From positions 1-11,896 of the forward strand of contig CAJWWP010000046.1 of assembly GCA_913048525.1 (NCBI GenBank): a stretch of DNA of 11,896 bases, given 5' to 3'. The first letter of the stretch is position 1. Each line of letters begins with the position of its first letter. The notes under the pieces are model-generated. The model was not told where the DNA came from. It ran no database searches and was given only the letters and a program-made list of their open reading frames with translations. Source of the DNA: GCA-002712965 sp913048525 (GTDB lineage: Bacteria > Chloroflexota > Dehalococcoidia > Lucifugimonadales > UBA826). Made by a program: the position numbers and the translations under genes. This document shows, piece after piece, positions 1 through 7,154 of the stretch.

Positions 1-2456
1 GAGACGTAGGTTTTAATCGGTAGTCTTTCTTCAGGCGCTGTTTCAATAGTACTCATGTCTCTCACGCCCGCTAAGGACATGTGAAGAGTTCGTGGTATTG
101 GTGTCGCGGTTAGAGTCAGAACATCAACCTCACTCCTCATTTGTTTGAGCCGTTCCTTATGAGCCACTCCAAATCGTTGCTCTTCGTCGATGATTATTAA
201 GCCCAATTCTTTAAAGTTAACATCCCTTTGGACCAGTCTATGTGTACCTATACAAATGTCTATCTCCCCACTTTTTAGATCTCCGACGATTCTTTTTTGT
301 TCTGCAGTGGATCTAAATCGGCTTAGGACTTCGACATTAACTGGGAAAGCACTGGTCCTATTTGAAAATGTCTCAAAATGTTGTTGGGCTAGTACTGTTG
401 TAGGAACTAGAACTGCTACCTGTTTGCCTTCCATTACTGCTTTGAAGGCTGCTCTCAGAGCTATTTCGGTTTTACCATAACCGACATCTCCACAAACAAG
501 GCGGTCCATAGGGTGCTTGGATTCCATATCATCCTTGATTTCTGAAAGGGTAGAGATTTGGTCTTCAGTTTCCTCATATGGAAATGATTCTTCCAGTTCA
601 TATTGCCACCTGGTGTCAGGCCCCATCGCATATCCTTCGACTAGCTCACGTTCTGCATATAATGCGAGGAGATCTGCCGCCATTTCACGTGTGGATCTTT
701 CCACTCGTTCCTTTACCCTGCTCCATTCTTGGGTCCCAAGTCGTGTGAGGGAGGGAGACCGTTCCATAGGAGCGACATATGGCGCTACTCTATCCAGGTG
801 CTCCAGTGGCACATAAAGTCTATCTCCTTGGGAGTATTCCAGTATCAAATATTCCGGATTGTCAGGGTCTTCCTTTTTCTTCTCGTCTGATCCTTTTTTT
901 CCTGTACCCATAAAACGGGCTATTCCGTGCTCAACATGTACGACATAGTCGCCCGTGGAAATTTCTTCAAAAAATGCTTCTCTTTGTGAATTATGTCGGC
1001 GTACGGACCTTCTACGTTTAGTCATTCCAAAAATTTCAGTGTCACCAAGAACCATGAGTCTGTTTCCTCTTTGGTTAAGAACGAAACCTTCTCCTATGTT
1101 CTCTCTCCCTGGTTTTAACATGGTTATCGTTCCGGATTCGGGTAATTTAGGAATGTCAGTAGGGAAAGAAACGGTGAGATTTTGCTCAGAAAATAGTTCT
1201 TTAAGTCTTGCCGTATGGGAGGTAGAGGCGATCACACGTCCGCCTGAGGTTGAAAACTCTCCCATGTCGTCCGCCATTTTTGTAACATCTCCCATGTATC
1301 GTGGGGGAGAGCTGAATGGTAGTACATGGATATCTTGAATGACGAGATCATCTGACCCCCATGGCGTCAATACAAGTTTATTTTTACGTTTCTCAAGACG
1401 ACTTTCCATTTCTCGCCATAGTGTGTGGTTGGAAGGAAAGTTGAATGGTAACTCTCCTCTTTCCTCTTTAACTGTCCGGAGTTGGGATATCCGTTCTTCA
1501 ATGTCAAAGACACTTGAAGCCACATCAACTGGTCTGTATGTTGCGATAATCCCATCTTCGGGGAAATAATCTAATAGGTTGCCTTGGTTGAAAAATCCAG
1601 AATAAAGACTCAGATCTTCAATTCCATTACCTTCTAGTAATAAGTCGATTTCACCATTGATACGTTTCGTTTCTTCTGGAGTGCAATTGGAGAGATCAAC
1701 TCTTCCCAACATACGATCCATTGAAGCACCGTCTAGGAATATAGGAAGAGTTTCTTGTGCAGGAATAAGTTCGATTGTCTGAACTTCTTTAATAGCCCGT
1801 TGAGTTTGTGGGTCGAATGTTCTAATACTATCGATTTGGTCGCCCCATAACTCTATTCTGTAAGGCAGCGAGGAGGTTACAGGAAAGACGTCTATGATTC
1901 CGCCTCTTCTGCTAGCCTGCCCTGGGGTGCTTACTGTAGCTTCGAACTGATACCCCATCTGGTCCCATTTACTTGATATATCGTTAAGTGAGATTTCATC
2001 GCCCACTGAGAGATTGTGCTGGGTTTTTTCCATAACTTGACGGTCTATAGTGGTTTGGCACATCGCGCTAGCAGAGGTGATTAACAAAGGCGCCTTTTCG
2101 CCTGGTTTAATTAATTTTGCTAGCGCCGATATTCTCTGGTGAGAAGTTTCATTGTCAGTAGCAGTTCTCTCAAACGGGAGACTTTCACTCTCCCCAAATC
2201 TTATTGGCTCTCCGTGTCCTTCAGTCCATGCAGAAATACGTTCAGTTAGTCGCAGTGATTGTTCGGTGGTGGGACATATAATTAGCATTGGCGTCATTAG
2301 ATCTTGCCAGAGTGTGGAAAGAAGAAACGGCACTCCTTCGTCAATTATTTGGGCTCGAATGAGATTTTGCTTATTCCGTAAAGAGTCGGCAACCTGTTGA
2401 TAGGCAGGCACTTGCTCTAAAAGTTCTGTTAAACCGTAAATCCCCAAAGGTTTCAC
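1..2456 (-). CDS. mfd: Transcription-repair coupling factor Mfd, partial (C-terminus beyond the window)
   Basis: Mfd is a cytoplasmic ATP-driven translocase that removes RNA polymerase stalled at DNA lesions and recruits UvrA. The reverse strand stays open for 818 codons. A UvrB-like N-terminal half includes residues such as RRGGIIDVFP. The RNA-polymerase-interacting, CarD-like domain starts near residue 500 (GDYVVHVEHGIARF). The translocase follows, with Walker A GDVGYGKTE at residues 656-664 and the DEEQ Walker B box at 757-760. The frame runs off position 1 after ETAPEERLPIKTYV, so the second RecA lobe end and the UvrA-binding inhibitory domain D7 are missing; family members are about 1,150 residues. 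I chose GTG at 2456. An in-frame stop lies nine codons upstream and the only other near choice is TTG at 2447. The Shine-Dalgarno is weak (AAGG, 14 bases away). A terminator separates it from the upstream lipoprotein gene, so it probably has its own promoter. No frameshift was seen. Confidence 0.95.
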   Translation of the reverse strand, partial: MKPLGIYGLTELLEQVPAYQQVADSLRNKQNLIRAQIIDEGVPFLLSTLWQDLMTPMLIICPTTEQSLRLTERISAWTEGHGEPIRFGESESLPFERTATDNETSHQRISALAKLIKPGEKAPLLITSASAMCQTTIDRQVMEKTQHNLSVGDEISLNDISSKWDQMGYQFEATVSTPGQASRRGGIIDVFPVTSSLPYRIELWGDQIDSIRTFDPQTQRAIKEVQTIELIPAQETLPIFLDGASMDRMLGRVDLSNCTPEETKRINGEIDLLLEGNGIEDLSLYSGFFNQGNLLDYFPEDGIIATYRPVDVASSVFDIEERISQLRTVKEERGELPFNFPSNHTLWREMESRLEKRKNKLVLTPWGSDDLVIQDIHVLPFSSPPRYMGDVTKMADDMGEFSTSGGRVIASTSHTARLKELFSEQNLTVSFPTDIPKLPESGTITMLKPGRENIGEGFVLNQRGNRLMVLGDTEIFGMTKRRRSVRRHNSQREAFFEEISTGDYVVHVEHGIARFMGTGKKGSDEKKKEDPDNPEYLILEYSQGDRLYVPLEHLDRVAPYVAPMERSPSLTRLGTQEWSRVKERVERSTREMAADLLALYAERELVEGYAMGPDTRWQYELEESFPYEETEDQISTLSEIKDDMESKHPMDRLVCGDVGYGKTEIALRAAFKAVMEGKQVAVLVPTTVLAQQHFETFSNRTSAFPVNVEVLSRFRSTAEQKRIVGDLKSGEIDICIGTHRLVQRDVNFKELGLIIIDEEQRFGVAHKERLKQMRSEVDVLTLTATPIPRTLHMSLAGVRDMSTIETAPEERLPIKTYV

Positions 2457-2491
2457 CGCTAATTTCTTTACCTTATGTCCTCATACACTAC

Positions 2492-2522
2492 AAAAGGCCG
2501 GACCCTAATTTAGGGACCAGCC
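2492..2522 (-). terminator. Rho-independent terminator after the lipoprotein gene
   Basis: On the minus strand a stem of GGCUGG, one A/A-type mismatch, then CCCUA closes on its complement around a 3-base loop. TTTT follows directly at 2495-2492. One pair is G-U only when read on the minus strand (C-A on the plus strand), which favours minus-strand function. It lies about 60 bases past the stop codon at 2584 and just before the mfd start, so it would stop transcription from the lipoprotein/MFS genes before mfd. Confidence 0.65.
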
Positions 2523-2583
2523 GGAGTATTCAGTTTAGCACCGAATAATATTCAGGTCAGAAAAATTGATCGAATTCTTGTTG

Positions 2584-3528
2584 CTAGTTAATGATTTCTA
2601 TCAATTTCTCTTCTATTTCATCAAAAGTAGTAAAACCTTCAAAGCGGTACGAAATAAGCCCATCTGAGTCAATCATGAACGTCCAGGGCTCGCTTGGAAG
2701 ATTCCATTTTAGGACCTCAGGGGAAATAACCCCTTGAGATATATCACCTTGGATTTCATTGGGGTTGTCATAGACTTCAACATGTATGAAATTTGCTTTT
2801 TTACGGTAATTAAATTCTAGCTCTGACAAAACTTCTAATTGTGGACCACAGGTGGAGGTTCTACAGAATGCTGGTGTCGCAAAAACAACGATTGTGGGCA
2901 AGTCGGAAGTTATGGCCTCATGTAAAGAAGTTCTGTAAAGGAGAATATTGGGTTTAGGATCGGATGTTATAGAATAAAGTTCAGAAAGATCTTTCGCGGT
3001 TTTCGTTAATGACATTGGAGCTATGCTGCCAGGGTCGGGTACCAATGATTTCACTTTGACGTTTAAGCCGGCGGAGGCTTCAAATTCCTTATTAGGCTCT
3101 GTGGTTGATGCCAGTATTCCCCATCTGCCCTCCTTATGGAATTGGACGGTTGCCGTATAAATTCCTTGGCCGGTCGGCCATGATCTATAGACGGGGATTA
3201 AAGTTTCGACTGGATCATCTGGACTGGGACCATCCAAGTGGTAAGTCTTCACTATGAGCGGTTTGTTCTTTATGGGTCCTACGCCAGATTCGATCACGCC
3301 AAATGCTAATCTGTTGGTTCCTACCGAGAGATCTGTTACAGCAAAGGCTAGTCTAAATTGACTTGATTCGGACCTGGGAATTTCCGCCAATTCAGGGTTA
3401 GTTTGTGAGCAAGAGAGCACCACGAAAATCATAGAACATAGAATTGGGGTCAAGAAACTAATTTTGTAAGTCAAGTATCCAATTTCACAAGTATTTTTAT
3501 ATTGCCGTAACTCACTACTGCTAACCAA
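2584..3528 (-). CDS. Predicted lipoprotein with Ig-like and thioredoxin-like domains (CX4C motif)
   Basis: This is probably an extracytoplasmic, membrane-anchored thiol-disulfide or metal-handling protein; its substrate is unknown. A hydrophobic stretch ends in the lipobox VLSC with Cys40. Residues 57-160 look like a beta-sandwich (repeated hydrophobic strands, VGTNRLAFGV, GIYTATVQFHKEGRWGI), as in YtkA/CopC-like domains. Residues 205-314 form a thioredoxin-like domain with FATPAFCRTSTCGPQ (Cys222, Cys227) and Pro281 at the expected cis-proline position (EPWTF). The cysteines are four residues apart instead of the usual two. The start is uncertain. TTG at 3528 gives an unusually long n-region. 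TTG at 3474 (residue 19) gives a compact 22-residue lipoprotein signal starting TYKISFL. Neither has a clear Shine-Dalgarno. The gene follows the MFS gene by 68 bases in the same direction and may be co-transcribed with it. Thioredoxin fold and lipoprotein calls are good; function is open. Confidence 0.8.
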   Translation of the reverse strand: MVSSSELRQYKNTCEIGYLTYKISFLTPILCSMIFVVLSCSQTNPELAEIPRSESSQFRLAFAVTDLSVGTNRLAFGVIESGVGPIKNKPLIVKTYHLDGPSPDDPVETLIPVYRSWPTGQGIYTATVQFHKEGRWGILASTTEPNKEFEASAGLNVKVKSLVPDPGSIAPMSLTKTAKDLSELYSITSDPKPNILLYRTSLHEAITSDLPTIVVFATPAFCRTSTCGPQLEVLSELEFNYRKKANFIHVEVYDNPNEIQGDISQGVISPEVLKWNLPSEPWTFMIDSDGLISYRFEGFTTFDEIEEKLIEIIN

Positions 3529-3596
3529 AACATTTGTCTGTTAAGGGAGAGTGTAAGCGTAATCTATTGGTCCAGCCTCTGCTCTGTAGGGGAGCC

Positions 3597-4889
3597 TTAT
3601 AGTTTAGCTGGTTTTTTTGCTAAGCTAAATAGAACAAATGCAAGTATATAAGCCGATAGTGCGAAAACAAAAAGCGATCTATACCCGCCTGTCGCCTTAT
3701 ACAAATATGCCCCAGCAGTTGGCCCTATTCCTAGTCCACCAATTTGGAAAGGTCCCATAATTCCTGAAATCGATCCGAATGAACTTCGCCCATAATAGTT
3801 GGCTATCATCATACCGCCTAGGACATTCAAACCTCCTGAAGCTGCGCCCCAGAAGATAACGCAGAAAAAACCTGCCATTCCACCCTCAATGAGTAGAAAG
3901 AAAGCGGTGATGGTTATGCATATAGGCATTGCGGAAAGAACAAGTCTTCGAGGTGAGTATCTATCTGACATAAATCCCCACAATGGATTTGAAAATGCAT
4001 TCATTAGGGAACTTATACTCCAGGCTAGTGCCGACGTGGATAGAGATAATCCCGATTCCTTAAGATAAGGCACGAATTGAAAACCTATCGTTCCTGAGGT
4101 CATGATGACTAGAAATTCCGCCGCGATCACAAACCACAACGTTGACGACCGAATTGCCTCACTTGTAGTCCAACTCAATTCACCAGATTGATCCTCCACA
4201 GGACCCGAGCCAGATTTTTTTGATATATGCTGATAACTAGCCTTTGATCCTATGTCCCCATCTGGTTGTAGTCCAATATCTTCTGGTTTTCTCCTCATAA
4301 AAATCAGTAGAGGTATGGCCAATAATATCGAGTATGCCCCTAATAATCTGTATGCTGTTCTCCAACTAGACCACAGGGCGATTAGGGCTATTAGTTGTAT
4401 ATTAATGGCCCCAAAACATGGTCGTGCCATTGAAACTATGCCTAAGGCTAGATTTCTTTTTCTATGGAAAAAATTTACAGCTACTGTGCGAGGAACAACT
4501 CCTATCAAGGCTGGGTTGCCTAGTCCTCTCGCCATTATATAGGCGGCATAGAAGTGCCAAACTGCGCTCATCCCTCCAATCCATAAGAAACAAACACCTG
4601 TGATAATCGATGCACCTGGCATTATCCATCTTGGGCCGTGCCGGTCGACCAGCTTTCCAAATATTGGAGTGAGAAAACCCGCTGTCCAGGTTCCAATGGT
4701 TACTCCGATAGCTATTGTGCTTCTATCCCATCCAGTGTCTTCAAAAATTAAGGTTTGGATTCCAGCTATTGTTACTTGAGCAGACCCGGTGGCACCGTAC
4801 GTTCCAAGTGCTGCTATGATCAGTATGATCCACCCGTAGAAAATCGGGGTTCTAGGAGTCCAATTTATAGCCCTTAGAATAAATTGCAT
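3597..4889 (-). CDS. Major facilitator superfamily transporter, organic-acid/monocarboxylate type
   Basis: A 430-residue inner-membrane carrier with about 12 predicted helices in two six-helix halves, split by a charged cytoplasmic loop around residues 197-248. The loop 2-3 signature is clear (GKLVDRHGPR, 78-87), with a weaker second copy in the other half (GFMSDRYSPRR, 305-315). The opening FYGWIILIIAALG (residues 17-29) and overall look match the oxalate/formate antiporter and monocarboxylate-porter branch of the superfamily, so a carboxylated substrate is likely. It is divergent from the 5003 operon across a 113-base promoter region, which suggests import of the compound those enzymes use. 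The start is ATG at 4889; the preceding sequence has only a poor Shine-Dalgarno. The length is normal for the family. The superfamily call is firm; substrate and direction of transport are inference from context. Confidence 0.9.
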   Translation of the reverse strand: MQFILRAINWTPRTPIFYGWIILIIAALGTYGATGSAQVTIAGIQTLIFEDTGWDRSTIAIGVTIGTWTAGFLTPIFGKLVDRHGPRWIMPGASIITGVCFLWIGGMSAVWHFYAAYIMARGLGNPALIGVVPRTVAVNFFHRKRNLALGIVSMARPCFGAINIQLIALIALWSSWRTAYRLLGAYSILLAIPLLIFMRRKPEDIGLQPDGDIGSKASYQHISKKSGSGPVEDQSGELSWTTSEAIRSSTLWFVIAAEFLVIMTSGTIGFQFVPYLKESGLSLSTSALAWSISSLMNAFSNPLWGFMSDRYSPRRLVLSAMPICITITAFFLLIEGGMAGFFCVIFWGAASGGLNVLGGMMIANYYGRSSFGSISGIMGPFQIGGLGIGPTAGAYLYKATGGYRSLFVFALSAYILAFVLFSLAKKPAKL

Positions 4890-4930
4890 TCCGCGATTCT
4901 AACACTGCATCTTATTTGTGTTCCTATGAA

Positions 4931-4959
4931 CTGCCGCCGCTATATGGCTACTATATAAT
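4931..4959 (+). promoter_or_regulatory. Promoter for the 5003-7143 operon
   Basis: A perfect -10 box TATAAT lies at 4954-4959. Seventeen bases upstream is a weak -35 (CTGCCG, 4931-4936; 3 of 6 matches). The predicted transcript starts near 4966, leaving a leader of about 36 bases before the TTG start. On the opposite strand TATAGT (4955-4950) overlaps it and could serve the MFS gene, so the two promoters may compete. Confidence 0.4.
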
Positions 4960-4993
4960 TCCGCCCGTTGGACGTTGATTCAAGTTTGATGAA

Positions 4994-5005
4994 GAGGAAG
5001 TTTTG
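4994..5005 (+). promoter_or_regulatory. Shine-Dalgarno that fixes the TTG start at 5003
   Basis: GAGG at 4994-4997 lies 5 bases before TTG at 5003. No in-frame ATG starts the conserved N-terminus (KITDIKIDVV), which begins directly after the TTG as in other enolase-superfamily proteins (compare MKITSVKAFY in the 8204 gene). Confidence 0.7.
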
Positions 5006-6118
5006 AAAATCACAGATATTAAAATCGATGTTGTGAAACGGAAGTTGCCAGATACTGGTTTGAGCTCGGATCTGGGAAGATTTTTTGGCGAGGTTGAGCA
5101 AGGTGTTTTGCGCATATTCACAGACGAGGGTATTGAAGGAAATTGTTTTGTTGGAGAGTTCAGAAATGGTGCTGAAAGTCTTTACAAACCTATTCTCAAA
5201 GTTTTGAAGACTGAACTCATCGGCCGTGACCCCTCCGAAAGAGAATTTCTTTGGAATCGTCTACGACTTTTGACTTCCAGGCGTGGAATGAACATGTCGG
5301 CATGGGCACCCGTGGATGTGGCTCTGTGGGATATTCAAGGTAAGGCTGCAAAAATGCCGGTATTTAAATTACTAGGCACCCAAAGATATGAGATAGAGCC
5401 TTATGCAACATATCCACCTCGGCATACTTCATATAAGGGCTATGTAGAAGAAGCTAAAGAAATAGTCACAGACGGGTTTAAAGCGTACAAAATTCATCCA
5501 GGAGCTATGAACACTACGGATACAATTCAGATGGTCAATAAAGTGCGTGAAGCGGTTGGAGATGAAGTAGAGTTGATGCTTGATCCCAATTGTGGTTATG
5601 ACTTTAGGAAAGCATTTGATATTGGGAAAGAGCTGGATGCGAACGGCTTCTATTGGTTTGAGGACCCAGTTCCCTTTTATGATTTAGATGCAATAACTGA
5701 ACTATCGTCCCGGTTAGATGTGCCTCTTTGCATGAGCGATCAAGCAGATAATCAGTTTTTTAATGGAGCAACTATTCTGAGGCGTCAATCTAATCGACTA
5801 CTACGTGGCACGGCGGCTAAGTTAGGAATAACAGGATTGAAAAAACTTTGTTCAATGGCGGAAGGATTTGGTTACAACTGCGAAATTGGAACGGCTGGAA
5901 ACTCATTACTAAATATAGCAAATCTTCACGTTATATTCTCAGTAACTAACTGTGCGTATTTTGAATGGTGGCAGCCGACAGAAGCCCATCGGTTTGGTCT
6001 GATTGAAGATATATCGCGCAATGAAAGGGGCATGATTGAAGCTCCCACCAAGCCTGGATTGGGTTATGAATTAGACTGGGATTTCCTGAATGCTCACAAA
6101 ATAGGTACATTGGAGTGA
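5003..6118 (+). CDS. Enolase-superfamily protein (mandelate racemase/muconate lactonizing type), atypical active site
   Basis: A 371-residue cytoplasmic protein with the two-part enolase-superfamily layout: N-terminal capping domain (about 1-125) and TIM barrel (about 130-350). Active family members abstract the proton alpha to a carboxylate using a bound Mg2+. Visible residues are a KIH motif after barrel strand 2 (Lys163, His165), Asp194 in MLDPN, Glu220 in WFEDP, and Asp246 in MSDQ where a glutamate is usual. The Asp-His dyad seems lost. The stretch RGTAAKLGITG (268-278) has Gly269 where Asp normally precedes the Gly-Gly-Ile-Thr segment. EIGTAGNS (294-301) has Gly-Thr where relatives I recall carry His-His. 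It could be a dehydratase or racemase using only the KxH side, or a non-catalytic paralogue. It heads an operon with the UxuA-like gene 44 bases downstream. The start is TTG with a good Shine-Dalgarno. Superfamily firm; reaction unknown. Confidence 0.88.
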   Translation: MKITDIKIDVVKRKLPDTGLSSDLGRFFGEVEQGVLRIFTDEGIEGNCFVGEFRNGAESLYKPILKVLKTELIGRDPSEREFLWNRLRLLTSRRGMNMSAWAPVDVALWDIQGKAAKMPVFKLLGTQRYEIEPYATYPPRHTSYKGYVEEAKEIVTDGFKAYKIHPGAMNTTDTIQMVNKVREAVGDEVELMLDPNCGYDFRKAFDIGKELDANGFYWFEDPVPFYDLDAITELSSRLDVPLCMSDQADNQFFNGATILRRQSNRLLRGTAAKLGITGLKKLCSMAEGFGYNCEIGTAGNSLLNIANLHVIFSVTNCAYFEWWQPTEAHRFGLIEDISRNERGMIEAPTKPGLGYELDWDFLNAHKIGTLE

Positions 6119-6150
6119 TACGACTTTCGTAATTACTAGAGTGAAGAAAT

Positions 6151-6165
6151 GGAGTTGGTTAATTG
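6151..6165 (+). promoter_or_regulatory. Shine-Dalgarno that fixes the TTG start at 6163
   Basis: GGAG at 6151-6154 is 8 bases before TTG at 6163. The nearer ATG at 6149 is in another frame, so TTG is the best-supported start for the UxuA-like protein. Confidence 0.6.
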
Positions 6166-7143
6166 CACGTTGGCACACAATTTAAAGCAAGAAGCGATGA
6201 TGACTATAGGGTTTTTGCTCAACTTGGTGTAAACCACATATGTGGATATCCACCTGGTCAACCCAAAGACTGGACCGTTAATAATTTGGCAAATTACAAA
6301 GACCAGGTGGAGTCATTTGGGTTGCATCTTGATTTTATTCCTCTACCGCTCAACTCTGATGAGATTTCACAAGCTGAAAATCCCAATATTATGCTTGGGC
6401 GGACTCCTGAAAGGGATAAAGAAATTGAGCTTATCCAAACGATTATTCGGAATTGTTCTGAAGCTGGTATTCCCGCGGTGAAATACAATCTCACACTTCT
6501 GGGAGTTGTAAGTACCGAGCGTGAATCATGGCGTGGAGGATCAAATAGTAGGGCATTCCGATATTCAAACGCTGTAGAGGAACCTTCTTTAACTATTTCC
6601 GGACCCACGAGTGCCGAGATGATGTGGGAGAGAATAGATTATTTTATCCAACAGGTGGTTCCTGTTGCTGATGAAAATAAGGTACGTATGGCTCTTCATC
6701 CTCATGATCCTGGCATGCCGGTGCCCAAAGGATTTAGGGGAGTTGACAGAGTTTTAGGTAGTGTGGAGGGTCTGAAAAAATTTGTAGACTTACATCCGAG
6801 CCCGTTTCACGGCCTAAATTTCTGCCAGGGGACAGTAGCGGAGATGTTGGAGGAGCCTGGGGAAGAGATATTTGATGTAATTCGATATTTTGGTGAGCGT
6901 GACAAGATTTTCAATGTCCATTTCAGAAACATACACGGGGGATTTTTGGACTTCGTTGAAACCTACATTGATGATGGCGATGTCGATATGCGAAGATGCG
7001 TTGAGGTCTATAAGGAGATTGGTTATCCATATATGCTAATGCCTGACCATGTTCCTTACATGTCTGGAGAAAACTCTGACATGGTTGGGTTTTCATACAC
7101 TTATGGATATATAAAAGGGTTGATAGACTCTATATCCATATGA
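6163..7143 (+). CDS. Mannonate dehydratase (UxuA)-like TIM-barrel protein
   Basis: UxuA removes water from D-mannonate to give 2-keto-3-deoxy-D-gluconate, using a Mn2+ held by His, Cys, His and Asp. This 326-residue protein has all four ligand motifs in order. They are HPHDPG (179-184), NFCQGT (219-224, Cys221), HFRNIHG (253-259, His253) and MPDHVP (293-298, Asp295). It also has the family's DGDVDM segment at 271-276 and a closing GYIKGL. It is shorter than typical UxuA proteins (about 350-390 residues), so it may act on a related sugar acid rather than mannonate itself. It is the second gene of the operon beginning at 5003; pairing with an enolase-superfamily protein fits sugar-acid breakdown. 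Translation starts at TTG 6163. Its 3' end faces the 7155-8204 gene across only 11 bases. Family assignment is strong; substrate is inferred. Confidence 0.85.
   Translation: MHVGTQFKARSDDDYRVFAQLGVNHICGYPPGQPKDWTVNNLANYKDQVESFGLHLDFIPLPLNSDEISQAENPNIMLGRTPERDKEIELIQTIIRNCSEAGIPAVKYNLTLLGVVSTERESWRGGSNSRAFRYSNAVEEPSLTISGPTSAEMMWERIDYFIQQVVPVADENKVRMALHPHDPGMPVPKGFRGVDRVLGSVEGLKKFVDLHPSPFHGLNFCQGTVAEMLEEPGEEIFDVIRYFGERDKIFNVHFRNIHGGFLDFVETYIDDGDVDMRRCVEVYKEIGYPYMLMPDHVPYMSGENSDMVGFSYTYGYIKGLIDSISI
7102..7140. repeat. 10-bp inverted repeat at the convergent gene ends
   Basis: TATGGATATA (7102-7111) is perfectly complementary to TATATCCATA (7131-7140) with a 19-base loop. It lies in the last codons of the UxuA-like gene, ending three bases before its stop. 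It has no T-run, so it is not a classic terminator. It could be a 3'-end stability hairpin or chance in AT-rich sequence. Confidence 0.35.
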
Positions 7144-7154
7144 CTATAAACCAG

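Noticed and set aside
190..2400. Several plus-strand open frames (for example 190-480, 517-816, 955-1338, 1339-1569, 2152-2400)
   Set aside because: All lie antisense to the continuous mfd reading frame, show no recognisable family, and are low-complexity Ser/Arg-rich translations typical of shadow frames.
3471..3533. ATG frame of about 20 codons starting at 3533 on the minus strand
   Set aside because: Overlaps the lipoprotein start in another frame, has no Shine-Dalgarno and no recognisable product.
3799..4603. Plus-strand frames opposite the MFS gene
   Set aside because: Antisense shadows; the MFS frame has full-length helix pattern and motif A.
4989..5006. Five-codon leader peptide frame before the 5003 gene
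   Set aside because: No Shine-Dalgarno of its own and no run of codons typical of attenuation; most likely chance. Kept only as a note in the TTG finding.
6294..6608. Minus-strand frame of 104 codons
   Set aside because: Antisense to the UxuA-like gene, whose metal-ligand motifs establish the coding strand.
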